This document shows positions 16,003 through 23,098 of a stretch of 64,000 bases of DNA, piece by piece. Location of the stretch: contig NZ_JAKQZG010000001.1 in the NCBI RefSeq assembly GCF_024359545.1, forward strand, positions 434,001 to 498,000, in the 5' to 3' direction. The notes under the pieces are model-generated. The model saw nothing but the letters and a program-made list of their open reading frames with translations, did no database searches and was not told the DNA's origin. A program made the position numbers and the translations under genes. Source of the DNA: Jiella marina. GTDB lineage: Bacteria > Pseudomonadota > Alphaproteobacteria > Rhizobiales > Rhizobiaceae. The stretch's first letter is position 1. Each line of letters begins with the position of its first letter.

Positions 16003-17123
16003 TCGGCGGCCTCATTCGCAACAACCGCTTCGAACAGCGGGCCCAAATCCGAAGAACTTGGCGGCCGAACCGCCCGCCATTCGCCTTCGATCCGGCGCCG
16101 TGCCAAGGCGGCATAATCGGGGTTCAGCTCGATCAATTCGCTGCGGCGACCGTGCCGCAACGCGACGAGAGCCGTCGTGCCGGCTCCGCCAAACGGGTCG
16201 AGCACCACGCCTCCCTTCGGGCAGCCTGCAAGAATGCAGCGCTCGGCCAGTTCCGGGGGGAATGTCGCGAAGTGGGCGTCTTTGAAGGGCTGGGTTGATA
16301 TCGGCCAGACAGCCAGCGGTGCCGGTTCGTAGTTACGGAGATTCCGCGAGCCGCGCGGCGTATCTTCAATCCCTGTGTGATTAACGTGCCCGCTATGCCG
16401 GGGGCTACTAACGTCTGCCGCGCGGACCTTCGCGCGCGGACCTCCGACGGCTTTCATTGTGCCGTTCGTTTTCCTGCCACCATTTCCCCGAGTCGAGCCG
16501 TTCTGAGCTTCGACGTTTTGCCGCCAGCGCACCTCGGAGGAAGACGCGGACACTTGTCGTACCGCTGCGGCATCATAGAGATATCGCGCCGATTTCGTCA
16601 GGAAAAATATCTTTTCGTGGCTCGTCGCGGGCCGATCACCGATACTTTCCGGCATCGGGTTCCGTTTTCCCCACACGATTTCGGAACGCACCCACCATCC
16701 GGCATCCTGCAGAGCGATCGCTAGGCGGTTGGGGACCATGCAGAGATCTTTGGGCTTCAGACCACCGCCGACGGTCGAGAACGGCTTGTCCCGAAACGTT
16801 CGGTCATCGACCCCGGCCGCCTTCGTGTCGGCTGCACTGCGACCGTTCGGACTGGTCGCGTAGCAGTCGCCGTAGTTGAGCCACAGCGTGCCCGTCGGCT
16901 TCAGCACCCGCCGCACCGCTTCGAAGACCTCGACCATGACGGCGAGGTGTTCTGCGAGCGTGGGCTCGAGGCCGATCTGACCCTCGACATTGTAGTCGCG
17001 AAGCCCCCAATACGGGGGCGAGGTGACGACGCAATCAATCGAATCTGCCGGCATACTCGCCAGAACCGCACGGACGTCTCCGATGCGGATCGTCACCCGG
17101 CCGTCGAGGAAGCTCTCGCTCAA
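15999..17123 (-). CDS. DNA methyltransferase, N4-cytosine or N6-adenine type
   Basis: The product has 374 residues. The start is a TTG overlapping the upstream stop as TTGA. Motif IV is TSPPYW at 34-39, which is more usual in N4-cytosine or beta-class enzymes, and motif I (DPFGGAGTTALVALRHGR) lies near residue 325, the late position expected in beta class. The target-recognition region lies between. Like the m5C enzyme it lacks a restriction partner. Phages often use such enzymes against host restriction or for regulation. The specificity cannot be read from sequence. Confidence 0.9.
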   Translation of the reverse strand: MSESFLDGRVTIRIGDVRAVLASMPADSIDCVVTSPPYWGLRDYNVEGQIGLEPTLAEHLAVMVEVFEAVRRVLKPTGTLWLNYGDCYATSPNGRSAADTKAAGVDDRTFRDKPFSTVGGGLKPKDLCMVPNRLAIALQDAGWWVRSEIVWGKRNPMPESIGDRPATSHEKIFFLTKSARYLYDAAAVRQVSASSSEVRWRQNVEAQNGSTRGNGGRKTNGTMKAVGGPRAKVRAADVSSPRHSGHVNHTGIEDTPRGSRNLRNYEPAPLAVWPISTQPFKDAHFATFPPELAERCILAGCPKGGVVLDPFGGAGTTALVALRHGRRSELIELNPDYAALARRRIEGEWRAVRPPSSSDLGPLFEAVVANEAAE

Positions 17124-18292
17124 TTCCCCCTCCCCGTCCGCGCCAGCTCAAGGGCGAGATGCGCCGGGCACCAGCACGGCTTGCCGCTCTCCTTGCGGGC
17201 GCGGCTCACCGGCGCGTCGCAGAAGAGCTGCGGGCCGCGGTGCCCGGCGGGATCAACCGGCCAGGTGCAGCCGCGACGCTCGAGGAGCGGCATCGGCCGC
17301 GTGCCCGGCAGCGGCGCAAAGGCCGACGCGCCGCGCGGAGCGGCGGCGAGGTCAGGCGCCCCACCTCCCCCTTGTGGGGAGGTCGACGGCGGAGCGAAGC
17401 CTCCGACCGGCGGGTGGGGGGTCGACGACACGCCCTGCGATAATTCACCTGGGGCGAGACTCGCGCCTCGCCCCTTCGTCCGGCTCTCAGGGGATCGACC
17501 GGCTGCCTGCCCGTGAACCTCCGCCCTGCCTTCCAGCGTACAGTCATCATCGCCACGGGTCGGTTCCGGATGATGCTGGGGACCTTCCACCGCGTCGCGG
17601 CTGATGATCTCGTCTGCCCGGTGCGATCGGCCGGGCTTTGCCTGCAGGCTATCAGGAGGCGTGACGCACACCCCCGACGACCGCTGCAGCGGGGAAGCGC
17701 TATCCGTGGTCCGGCCATCGCCAGCCGGCGTTGCATTTTCGCGCTTCCTCTGCCTCATCGACTTGTCCACGGACGGCAGAGTTTCGGAATGGGAGACCCG
17801 CACCTCGCGCCCGCGCGGCGGGCAGAGGTCGCGGTGGCGGTTGACGAAGCCGATGATGGCGTTGCGGGTGCGGTGGAGCTCGACCGCGATCTGCGCGGCC
17901 GAATGGCCCTCGTTCCAGAGCTCGCCGATCCGCTGCTTTTCCTCTTCGGTGTAGGGCCGGTTCCAGAAGGCGTCGATCGCCACGTCACGGCTCGGCGCCT
18001 TCTGGAGCCCTCGCCCTTCGACAGGCTCAGGGTGAGGGTGTCGAGTAACGGCGTCGCCTTTGCCTGAAACGTCGGCGGCACCAGCGTCGCGGGAGAGCGC
18101 GGCGCCTCTCTCAAGCCCCTCATCCTGAGCCTGTCGAAGGGCGAGGGGCGCCCGCGCCGACCTCGAACCAGCGTCTTCCTTCTGCGCGCCGGCCACGGAA
18201 CGCAAGGCCGCCTTCGATTTCTCGATCGCCACCCGCATCTCCGGCGATGCCTCGTGCTCTCGCTCGTCGATGTCGAAAAAAACCCGGCTCAC
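17120..18292 (-). CDS. GcrA-like DNA-binding protein with REP insertions
   Basis: The start is a GTG at 18292 that overlaps the upstream stop as GTGA, giving 390 residues. Residues about 108-155 match the GcrA helix-turn-helix pattern (TEEEKQRIGELWNEGHSAAQ with TRNAIIGFVNRH). GcrA is a cell-cycle transcription factor of Alphaproteobacteria that binds promoters with methylated adenine. Here the domain is flanked by low-complexity Gly/Pro/Ser-rich text, including two REP copies at residues about 49-59 and 85-95, and a C-terminal Cys/Pro-rich end with GCTWPVDPAGHRGP, which also recalls the GcrA C-terminal motif. Most of the middle is probably disordered. Confidence 0.75.
   Translation of the reverse strand: MSRVFFDIDEREHEASPEMRVAIEKSKAALRSVAGAQKEDAGSRSARAPLALRQAQDEGLERGAALSRDAGAADVSGKGDAVTRHPHPEPVEGRGLQKAPSRDVAIDAFWNRPYTEEEKQRIGELWNEGHSAAQIAVELHRTRNAIIGFVNRHRDLCPPRGREVRVSHSETLPSVDKSMRQRKRENATPAGDGRTTDSASPLQRSSGVCVTPPDSLQAKPGRSHRADEIISRDAVEGPQHHPEPTRGDDDCTLEGRAEVHGQAAGRSPESRTKGRGASLAPGELSQGVSSTPHPPVGGFAPPSTSPQGGGGAPDLAAAPRGASAFAPLPGTRPMPLLERRGCTWPVDPAGHRGPQLFCDAPVSRARKESGKPCWCPAHLALELARTGRGN
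18008..18148. repeat. Inverted pair of REP-type palindromes in GcrA-like gene
   Basis: Copies lie at 18008-18038 and 18116-18148 in opposite orientation, about 77 bp apart. Both are open in the reading frame of the gene. Confidence 0.85.
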
Positions 18293-18720
18293 GGCTGCCC
18301 CACCTTGTCGCGCATCGCGGCGACGGCTTCGGCGACGTCGTCGAGCTCGCGGCGGATTTCGGCGCGGTCGGCGGCGCAGATGCGTCCGTCTTCCAGCGCC
18401 CTGACCACGGCGAGCTGCGCCTCGGCGCCCTCGCGGGCGAACAGCGCCACGTCGGCGAGCGCCAAGGCGCCGGGATCTGCCGGCGCGCCGATCTGCCGGC
18501 ACATCCACTCCGAGACGATCGCCCGCCCGCACAGCCGTTCGAGGGTCCGCACGTCGTTCAGCGGCATGAAGCGCTTCGGCTCCGACTGCAGGCAGTAGCC
18601 AGAGATCAGGCTCTGCGCCTTTGACAGCACGTGCGAACAGGCCGACGCCCCGCCGCAGGCCTCGACCAGCGCGGCGGTCACCACCTTCAGCGCCTTGTCT
18701 TCGGGGGCGAGGTCGGTCAT
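18289..18720 (-). CDS. Phage protein of unknown function (143 aa)
   Basis: The start at 18720 (MTDLAPEDKALKVVTAALV) is favoured over an earlier ATG at 18777, whose first residues are encoded by the inverted repeat. The protein is mostly helical, with a Cys in GGASACSHVLSKAQSLISGYCL and a C-terminal helix with DRAEIRRELDDVAEAVAAM. I do not recognise it. It is the first gene of the leftward operon in this control region and is coupled to the GcrA-like gene. Confidence 0.65.
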   Translation of the reverse strand: MTDLAPEDKALKVVTAALVEACGGASACSHVLSKAQSLISGYCLQSEPKRFMPLNDVRTLERLCGRAIVSEWMCRQIGAPADPGALALADVALFAREGAEAQLAVVRALEDGRICAADRAEIRRELDDVAEAVAAMRDKVGQP

Positions 18721-18741
18721 CGCTGCGCGTCCTGCTCCGAA

Positions 18742-18773
18742 CCGGAGGAGGAAACACCCCGTTCCTCCTCCGG
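18742..18773. promoter_or_regulatory. Perfect 12-bp inverted repeat in divergent promoter region
   Basis: CCGGAGGAGGAA (18742-18753) is followed after 8 bp by its exact reverse complement (18762-18773). It lies between the divergent genes at 18720 and 18819. It could be an operator, or a hairpin that holds a GGAGGAGG ribosome-site-like sequence. Confidence 0.5.
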
Positions 18774-18818
18774 CCATGCTACCGTGGAAGTTGCAACCCC
18801 ACCCACGGAGACGGGACG

Positions 18819-19130
18819 ATGAAACCCTTTACGCAAGACCAGATCGACGCATGGGAAGCAGCGGGTCAGCGCAAGCCGCCGCGCATTCCGGACGATGCGT
18901 TTGAACGCTTCGCGCAGATTCGATCCTTCGAGATCGGCCTTTATCCGAATGCCGTTCTTCTGCGCATGCTCAGCCGCAACGGGGACATCGCCGACGTGAT
19001 GCTCAACCCGCACCTCGCCCGACAGATCGCCGCAACGATCATCACCGCCGGCCAGAGCGCCGGATGGCTGGACGCCAATGGGCGCCTGATCATCCCTGAA
19101 ATCGACGAGGACCCCGGGAACGAGACCTGA
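18819..19130 (+). CDS. Small phage protein of unknown function (103 aa)
   Basis: The ATG at 18819 opens MKPFTQDQIDAWEAAGQRKPP, and the frame ends at 19130. The middle is helical with RMLSRNGDIADVMLNPHLARQIAATII, the C-terminus acidic (IPEIDEDPGNET). No domain is recognised. It is divergent from the leftward operon and separated from it by the perfect inverted repeat, so it is probably co-regulated. A moderately good purine-rich site (ACGGAGACGG) lies ahead. Confidence 0.6.
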   Translation: MKPFTQDQIDAWEAAGQRKPPRIPDDAFERFAQIRSFEIGLYPNAVLLRMLSRNGDIADVMLNPHLARQIAATIITAGQSAGWLDANGRLIIPEIDEDPGNET

Positions 19131-19246
19131 CCGCACCGCAACCGGCGCGGCGCCGGCCAACAGTCCCGGCGAAAACCGGAAGGCGGCCAAATCCAGGTCG
19201 CAAACCCGCATCAGCCGGCACCCGGGCAAGGGTCGCAATTGCTCAC

Positions 19247-19822
19247 TCACGCCGCATCCTCCCCGGCCGCCTTGGCGACCGTCAGCTCGTGTGATGGTTT
19301 CGTTTGAGAAATCACAGGACGGCTGCGGCGTTCGGCCGCATTTTCGCCGTCATGGAAGATGTCCCCGCCCTTTGCTGCGTCCGCGCCGGACTGGAGCCCT
19401 CGCCCTCGCCCTTCGACAGGCTCAGGGTGAGGACGAGGGTGTCGGGCGGCGTCGCCGTTCGAGACTGCGCCACCCTCTCCGTCAGCGACGTCCGGACAAA
19501 GCCCCTCATCCTGAGCCTGTCGAATGGCGAGGGGCGCCCCGGCGTCGCCCTCGCACCCGCCAACGACCGCCGCGCCAGCCTCCGGCTGCGGACGGGTGAC
19601 GCCCTGCGGCCAAGCGAGGCCCTCGGGCCAGTTGTCGGAAAACCAGACGACGGCCCGCTCGAAGGAGCGGGTGCCAATGTCGGCGCCGGCGGCGATCTCG
19701 TCGAGGCGGCTGCCGCGCCTCAGGACGACGGCGGAGACCGTGCCGCGCCGCTTGCCGGTCGCTTCGCAATAGCGGTCGGCGACGGCAAGGAGCTGGTCGC
19801 AAAGGGAAAGGGTCGCGTTCAT
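19247..19822 (-). CDS. Small DNA-binding-like phage protein, possible Cro analogue
   Basis: The 191-residue product starts MNATLSLCDQLLAVADRYCE and faces the S24 repressor gene across a shared control region. Residues about 20-65 (GKRRGTVSAVVLRRGSRLDEIAAGADIGTRSFERAVVWF) have the look of a helix-turn-helix, as in other small regulators that face a CI gene. The C-terminal half is low complexity and includes two REP elements at residues about 97-107 and 131-140. A Cro-like role is inferred only from its place. Confidence 0.6.
   Translation of the reverse strand: MNATLSLCDQLLAVADRYCEATGKRRGTVSAVVLRRGSRLDEIAAGADIGTRSFERAVVWFSDNWPEGLAWPQGVTRPQPEAGAAVVGGCEGDAGAPLAIRQAQDEGLCPDVADGEGGAVSNGDAARHPRPHPEPVEGRGRGLQSGADAAKGGDIFHDGENAAERRSRPVISQTKPSHELTVAKAAGEDAA
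19403..19534. repeat. Inverted pair of REP-type palindromes
   Basis: Copies lie at 19403-19432 and at 19502-19534 in opposite orientation, 69 bp apart. Both lie in the C-terminal half of the Cro-like gene and leave its frame open. Confidence 0.85.
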
Positions 19823-19827
19823 GACGG

Positions 19828-19873
19828 CGGAAAATGCGGCATTAATTCCGCAGTGTCAACGGCATTTCTTCCG
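19828..19873. promoter_or_regulatory. CI-type operator cluster, left control region
   Basis: CGGCATTAATTCCG (19837-19850) and CGGCATTTCTTCCG (19860-19873) share the same pattern and are 23 bp apart. A reverse, shortened copy (CGGAAAATGCGG) lies at 19828-19839. The cluster covers the start of the leftward gene at 19822 and abuts the repressor start. The same 14-bp word recurs at 21224 and 21253. Confidence 0.65.
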
Positions 19874-19874
19874 G

Positions 19875-20621
19875 ATGACTGACGACGTGTCGCGGCATAT
19901 GTTCCGCGATATGGCGGAAACCCTGCAGGACAGACTGCGGCAGCGGATGGAAGAGCTGCGCACCAACGGACGGAAGGTCTCGATCAAGGCCGGCCTCAGT
20001 CCGGACTATGTCCGGGGCGTGCTGCGCAACGAAGGCTCGTCGCCGCGCGGCGCGAATCTGGCGGCCGTCGCGCGCGTCCTGGGCACGACGGAAAGCTGGC
20101 TGCTGCACGGCGAAGAGCCGAAGGCCGCGCTGACCGGAAACCGGATCGTCGGGGCGGCGGTCGGCTCGGCCACGCCCCGTCTCGACAACATCGGCGACGC
20201 CCTGCCGGCGAACCTGCCCATCTACGGCACGGTCGCCGCCTCCCTCGCCTTCCACCACGAGGGCGCCTTCGAGATGGAAACGCGGGTCATCGAATATGTC
20301 CGGCGGCCCCCGAGCCTGGTCAGCGTGCCGGACGCCTACGCCTTCTACGTCGCGGGCCATTCGATGGTGCCGGTGCACAATCCCGGCGATCTGCGCTTCG
20401 TGCACCCCTACAAGCCGGCGCGCCAGGGCGACACGGTCGTCGTCCAGGCGCAATATGCCGAGCATCGGGGGATCGAGGCCTTTCTCGGCCTCTACGAACG
20501 CCGCAACGCCGACAAGGTCTACATCCGCAAGCTCAACCCGGAAGCCACCGTCGAGTTCACCCTCTCCTACGTCAAGGCGATCCACCGGGTGCTGACGGTC
20601 AACGAGATGTTCGGGGTCTAG
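19875..20621 (+). CDS. CI-like repressor, HTH plus S24 peptidase domain
   Basis: ATGs at 19875, 19899 and 19911 are all in frame and none has a good ribosome site; 19875 gives 248 residues. The N-terminus has a helix-turn-helix (KVSIKAGLSPDYVRGVLRN) with an appended LGTTESWLLHGEEP segment common in rhizobial phage repressors. The C-terminal half is a LexA/S24 domain with Ser in GHSMVPVHNPGDL and a following Lys in KVYIRKLNPE. It probably holds the lysogenic state and is inactivated by the SOS response. The operator word near its start suggests autoregulation. Confidence 0.88.
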   Translation: MTDDVSRHMFRDMAETLQDRLRQRMEELRTNGRKVSIKAGLSPDYVRGVLRNEGSSPRGANLAAVARVLGTTESWLLHGEEPKAALTGNRIVGAAVGSATPRLDNIGDALPANLPIYGTVAASLAFHHEGAFEMETRVIEYVRRPPSLVSVPDAYAFYVAGHSMVPVHNPGDLRFVHPYKPARQGDTVVVQAQYAEHRGIEAFLGLYERRNADKVYIRKLNPEATVEFTLSYVKAIHRVLTVNEMFGV

Positions 20622-21154
20622 GCCGGGCCGCGATCGGCCACCGCGAGGAAGGCCGCCAGCGCCTTGGCGTAGTGGCGGAAGGTGCGCGTCGTCAGATCCC
20701 GGCCCGCGACCGTCCAGGGTCGCTCGCTCACGATCTGGATCGAAGGGGTCTTCAGAAACGCCTTGCCGTCCTTGCGGCGCCGATGCAGGCCGAGGAAGAA
20801 GAAATCGCCCTCGTCGCCGCAGGCGACCCGCCAGCCCAGCGCCTCCCAGGCCGCCCGGCGATCGGCGCAGATGTCGCCGGAACAGGCCGGATCGGGCGGC
20901 GCGGCGACGGCCTGTCGCGACCACAGATCGCTTTCCTCGCCAGAAACCGGCCGCGCGCAGAGCTCGATCTTGGCGAACAGGAACTGCTTGACCGCGCCCG
21001 AGGTCGTGCAGCGCGCCCGCAGCTTCGCGTCGCTCTCGATCTTGATCGGCAGGATTTCCCGCAGCGAACCCGGCCTGCTGCCGCCGTGATACCGGATCGA
21101 CAGCACCTCGCCCGTGCCGATCGCGGCCGCGATCATCGATCGAACATCGCTCAC
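20618..21154 (-). CDS. WYL-like phage protein
   Basis: A GTG at 21154 lies 5 nt after a strong GGGAGG site and is the better start (178 residues); an ATG at 21229 lies inside the operator repeat and would add 25 residues. The first half (GEVLSIRYHGGSRPGSLREILPIKI, with RARCTTSGAVKQFLFAKIEL) resembles a WYL-type sensor domain, which binds nucleic acid or nucleotide ligands. The C-terminal part (ACGDEGDFFFLGLHRRRKDGK) is unassigned. It converges with the repressor (stop codons overlap) and shares the right control region. Confidence 0.6.
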   Translation of the reverse strand: MSDVRSMIAAAIGTGEVLSIRYHGGSRPGSLREILPIKIESDAKLRARCTTSGAVKQFLFAKIELCARPVSGEESDLWSRQAVAAPPDPACSGDICADRRAAWEALGWRVACGDEGDFFFLGLHRRRKDGKAFLKTPSIQIVSERPWTVAGRDLTTRTFRHYAKALAAFLAVADRGPA

Positions 21155-21223
21155 CGGAACCTCCCGCAATCCCTGCGGGCAAAGCTGCCGCCAACGCTCC
21201 GGAGGCGCAAGCGGAACGTTCTC

Positions 21224-21266
21224 CGGCATTTTTTCCGTTAACCCCGTTGACGCGGAAAAAATGCCG
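21224..21266. promoter_or_regulatory. Operator pair: perfect 14-bp inverted repeat
   Basis: CGGCATTTTTTCCG at 21224-21237 and its exact complement CGGAAAAAATGCCG at 21253-21266 are 15 bp apart and flank the gap between the WYL-like gene and the rightward operon. The word matches the copies near 19837 and 19860. It is probably bound by the repressor or Cro-like protein. Confidence 0.75.
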
Positions 21267-21324
21267 TTCTAATTTCCGCTCCCATTCGAGGCCGATCCGG
21301 CCACCACCCGATGGGAGCTTTTCC

Positions 21325-21927
21325 GTGTTCGAAGCCGACACCGCCGATCGCGAGACGATCGCGCTTCCCCCCGCCGCCCGCAACGACGCCGCCTCCGGGA
21401 CCGCCATATCCCCGGAGCCCGGCCGCGGCGCGGCGACGCGGCCTGCGCTGCCCCCGGCGCAGGCCGCACTTTCCCGCGTCCCCGTTCGGCCTGCGGCCTC
21501 ACCGCCTGCTTTTTCTTTCCCTGTTCGGCCTGCGGCCTCACCGCCCGCTTCTTCCTTCCCTGTTCGGCCTGCAGCCTCACCGCCCGCTTCTTCCTTCCCC
21601 GTTCGGCCTGCGGCCTTACCGCCTCTTGCCGATCCCATCGCCGGCACGTCCTCCCACGCGCGGGCGACAGGGCGTTCCGGCCGGTCTTCCTTCCTCCTCC
21701 CGGGGGACCGGTCGGACGCCCGCTTTCCGGCGGCTCCGCACAATCCCGAGACGGTGCTGCGCTCTGGCGGGTTCGACGTCGCGGCGGCGCGGGCCGCGCG
21801 GCGGCGGGGCGATCTGAAGTTCCGCCTGTCCGTGCTGGCGCTGGTGGCCGCCTGCGCGCTCGGCGCCTGGCTCGCCGGCTACGGCGTCGCGGTCGGCTTC
21901 ACCCGCTTTCCGTTCCTGGGAGGCTGA
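21325..21927 (+). CDS. Pro-rich tandem-repeat protein with C-terminal membrane segment
   Basis: The likely start is GTG at 21325 after GGGAG, giving 200 residues. Residues about 54-98 are a 13-residue tandem repeat (PVRPAASPPASSF type), three full copies and one shortened, encoded by a 39-bp DNA repeat. The C-terminus has a basic patch (AARAARRRGDLKFR) followed by one hydrophobic segment (LSVLALVAACALGAWLAGYG), a tail-anchor-like organisation. It is the first gene of the rightward early operon. No family is recognised. The Pro/Ala linker would project a short N-terminal region from the inner membrane. Confidence 0.6.
   Translation: MFEADTADRETIALPPAARNDAASGTAISPEPGRGAATRPALPPAQAALSRVPVRPAASPPAFSFPVRPAASPPASSFPVRPAASPPASSFPVRPAALPPLADPIAGTSSHARATGRSGRSSFLLPGDRSDARFPAAPHNPETVLRSGGFDVAAARAARRRGDLKFRLSVLALVAACALGAWLAGYGVAVGFTRFPFLGG
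21484..21630 (+). repeat. 39-bp tandem repeat, about 3.8 copies
   Basis: Units start at 21484, 21523, 21562 and 21601 and each begins GTTCGGCCTGC. Units two and three differ at only a few bases. The repeat is a multiple of three and encodes the PVRPAASPPASSF motif. Confidence 0.85.
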
Positions 21928-21929
21928 GG

Positions 21930-22370
21930 ATGATCGAGTTCACGACAGCCGATCGCCAGCGTCTGGGCGCGCTGCACCGCCGGTGCCGCGACGGGGCGGC
22001 GGCACAGGCCGGACCCCATCCCCTCGCCCTTCGCCCTTCGACAAGCTCAGGAGCTCAGGATGAGGGGATGGGACGTCGCGACAGCTGTGGCAATCACCCG
22101 CGACACCCTCATCCTGAGGTGCGCCCGCAGGGCGCCTCGAAGGGCGAGGGCTCCAGAGCGCACACCACCCTGCCCGAGGGCAAGGCGATCCCCGACGTCT
22201 CGGAGACAGCCGAGCGGATGGCGGCGGTGATGATCGAGCGCGCGTCGATCGCCGGCGCCTGCACCGACGCCGAGCTGATCGAGGCCGGCTTCACCCCCCA
22301 CGACCTCGCCCGCGACGCCGAGACCGCCCGGCAGCTCGCCTACGGGCAGAGCGAGAGGAGGGTGTCGTGA
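21930..22370 (+). CDS. Small phage protein with two REP insertions (146 aa)
   Basis: The product starts MIEFTTADRQRLGALHRRC 3 nt after the previous gene. The end (TAERMAAVMIERASIAGACTDAELIEAGFTPHDLARDAETARQLAY) is helical, like a small DNA-binding or regulatory fold. The middle (residues 31-74) is largely encoded by two REP copies. Without them the protein would be roughly 110 residues, so the ancestral gene was probably interrupted without harm. No function is assigned. Confidence 0.6.
   Translation: MIEFTTADRQRLGALHRRCRDGAAAQAGPHPLALRPSTSSGAQDEGMGRRDSCGNHPRHPHPEVRPQGASKGEGSRAHTTLPEGKAIPDVSETAERMAAVMIERASIAGACTDAELIEAGFTPHDLARDAETARQLAYGQSERRVS
22020..22150. repeat. Inverted pair of REP-type palindromes
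   Basis: A long copy at 22020-22067 and a variant at 22106-22150 in the other orientation. The variant has a different central hairpin (GGTGCGCCCGCAGGGCGCC) between the same outer arms. Confidence 0.85.
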
Positions 22371-22579
22371 GATATTCAGGCCTTCTCGCCGCCATCACCT
22401 CGCTGTCCGTCTCGTCTGGACCATGGATGTTTCCGGTCCGGCAAAATCCGGGGCACGCGGCTCGCGAATCCGGCTTCAAGCCGCGCAAGCCGAGCCGCTA
22501 CGTCCCGCATCAGGGCGAGCAGGAGAAGGCTCGCCGCCGCCGTCAGATGGCACGAAGCGCGGAAAGGGCCGCATCATGA
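22367..22579 (+). CDS. Small basic phage protein (70 aa)
   Basis: A GTG start at 22367 overlaps the stop of the previous gene (GTGA) and its own stop overlaps the next ATG (ATGA), which argues that it is translated. The product is short, basic and Arg/Lys/Ala-rich at the end (KARRRRQMARSAERAAS) and has GPWMFPVRQNPGH earlier. No domain is recognised. Confidence 0.5.
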   Translation: MRYSGLLAAITSLSVSSGPWMFPVRQNPGHAARESGFKPRKPSRYVPHQGEQEKARRRRQMARSAERAAS

Positions 22580-22920
22580 CCACGCAAACCACCGCGCCCG
22601 CCTTCGAAGGCTGGGCGATTCTCGAACTGATGGGCCACCGCGTGCGGTCCGGCTACGTCAAGGAAGTCGAGATCGCGGCGTCGAAGATGCTGCGGATCGA
22701 CATTCCGGTCGGCGCGGAGGGGCCGAACGGCGAGCCGAGCCAGGACTACGTCACCGAATATTACGGCGGCGGCGCGGTCTACAGCCTGCGCCCGACCACC
22801 GAAGAGATCGCCCGAACCTCCGCCCGCGAGCGCTACGGCGCCGACCCGCGCCCGGTCCGCCCGGTCGACTACCGCCCGCAGATCACGGCCGAGGAGGACG
22901 TAGACGATGTCGGCTCCTAG
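22576..22920 (+). CDS. Small phage protein of unknown function (114 aa)
   Basis: The product starts MTTQTTAPAFEGWAILELMGHRVRSG. Its middle (VEIAASKMLRIDIPVG) and later YVTEYYGGGAVYSLRPTTEEIAR form beta-like strands. This opening is common in Hyphomicrobiales phages, as a guess, but I know no function. It is coupled to the genes on both sides. Confidence 0.65.
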   Translation: MTTQTTAPAFEGWAILELMGHRVRSGYVKEVEIAASKMLRIDIPVGAEGPNGEPSQDYVTEYYGGGAVYSLRPTTEEIARTSARERYGADPRPVRPVDYRPQITAEEDVDDVGS

Positions 22921-23098
22921 GCCCCGGCGCGCGGCGCTGCAGGCCGCAACGCCGCCCGTCGTCTTCCGCGTCCACTATTCCGACGGCACCAGCCGCCTTG
23001 TCGAGGTGGCGGACGCCGACGCCGCGCGCGCCACGGCGAAGCGCCCGGGCGTCCTCATCACCAAGGTCAAGCGCGACAGAACGGGAGTTCGGCCGTGA
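22907..23098 (+). CDS. Small phage protein (63 aa)
   Basis: The start at 22907 has a GAGGAGG-type site upstream and lies 14 nt inside the previous gene. The product is basic, with VVFRVHYSDGTSRLVEVADADAARA and ends KVKRDRTGVRP. The stop overlaps the next GTG start. No known domain is seen. Confidence 0.55.
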   Translation: MSAPRPRRAALQAATPPVVFRVHYSDGTSRLVEVADADAARATAKRPGVLITKVKRDRTGVRP

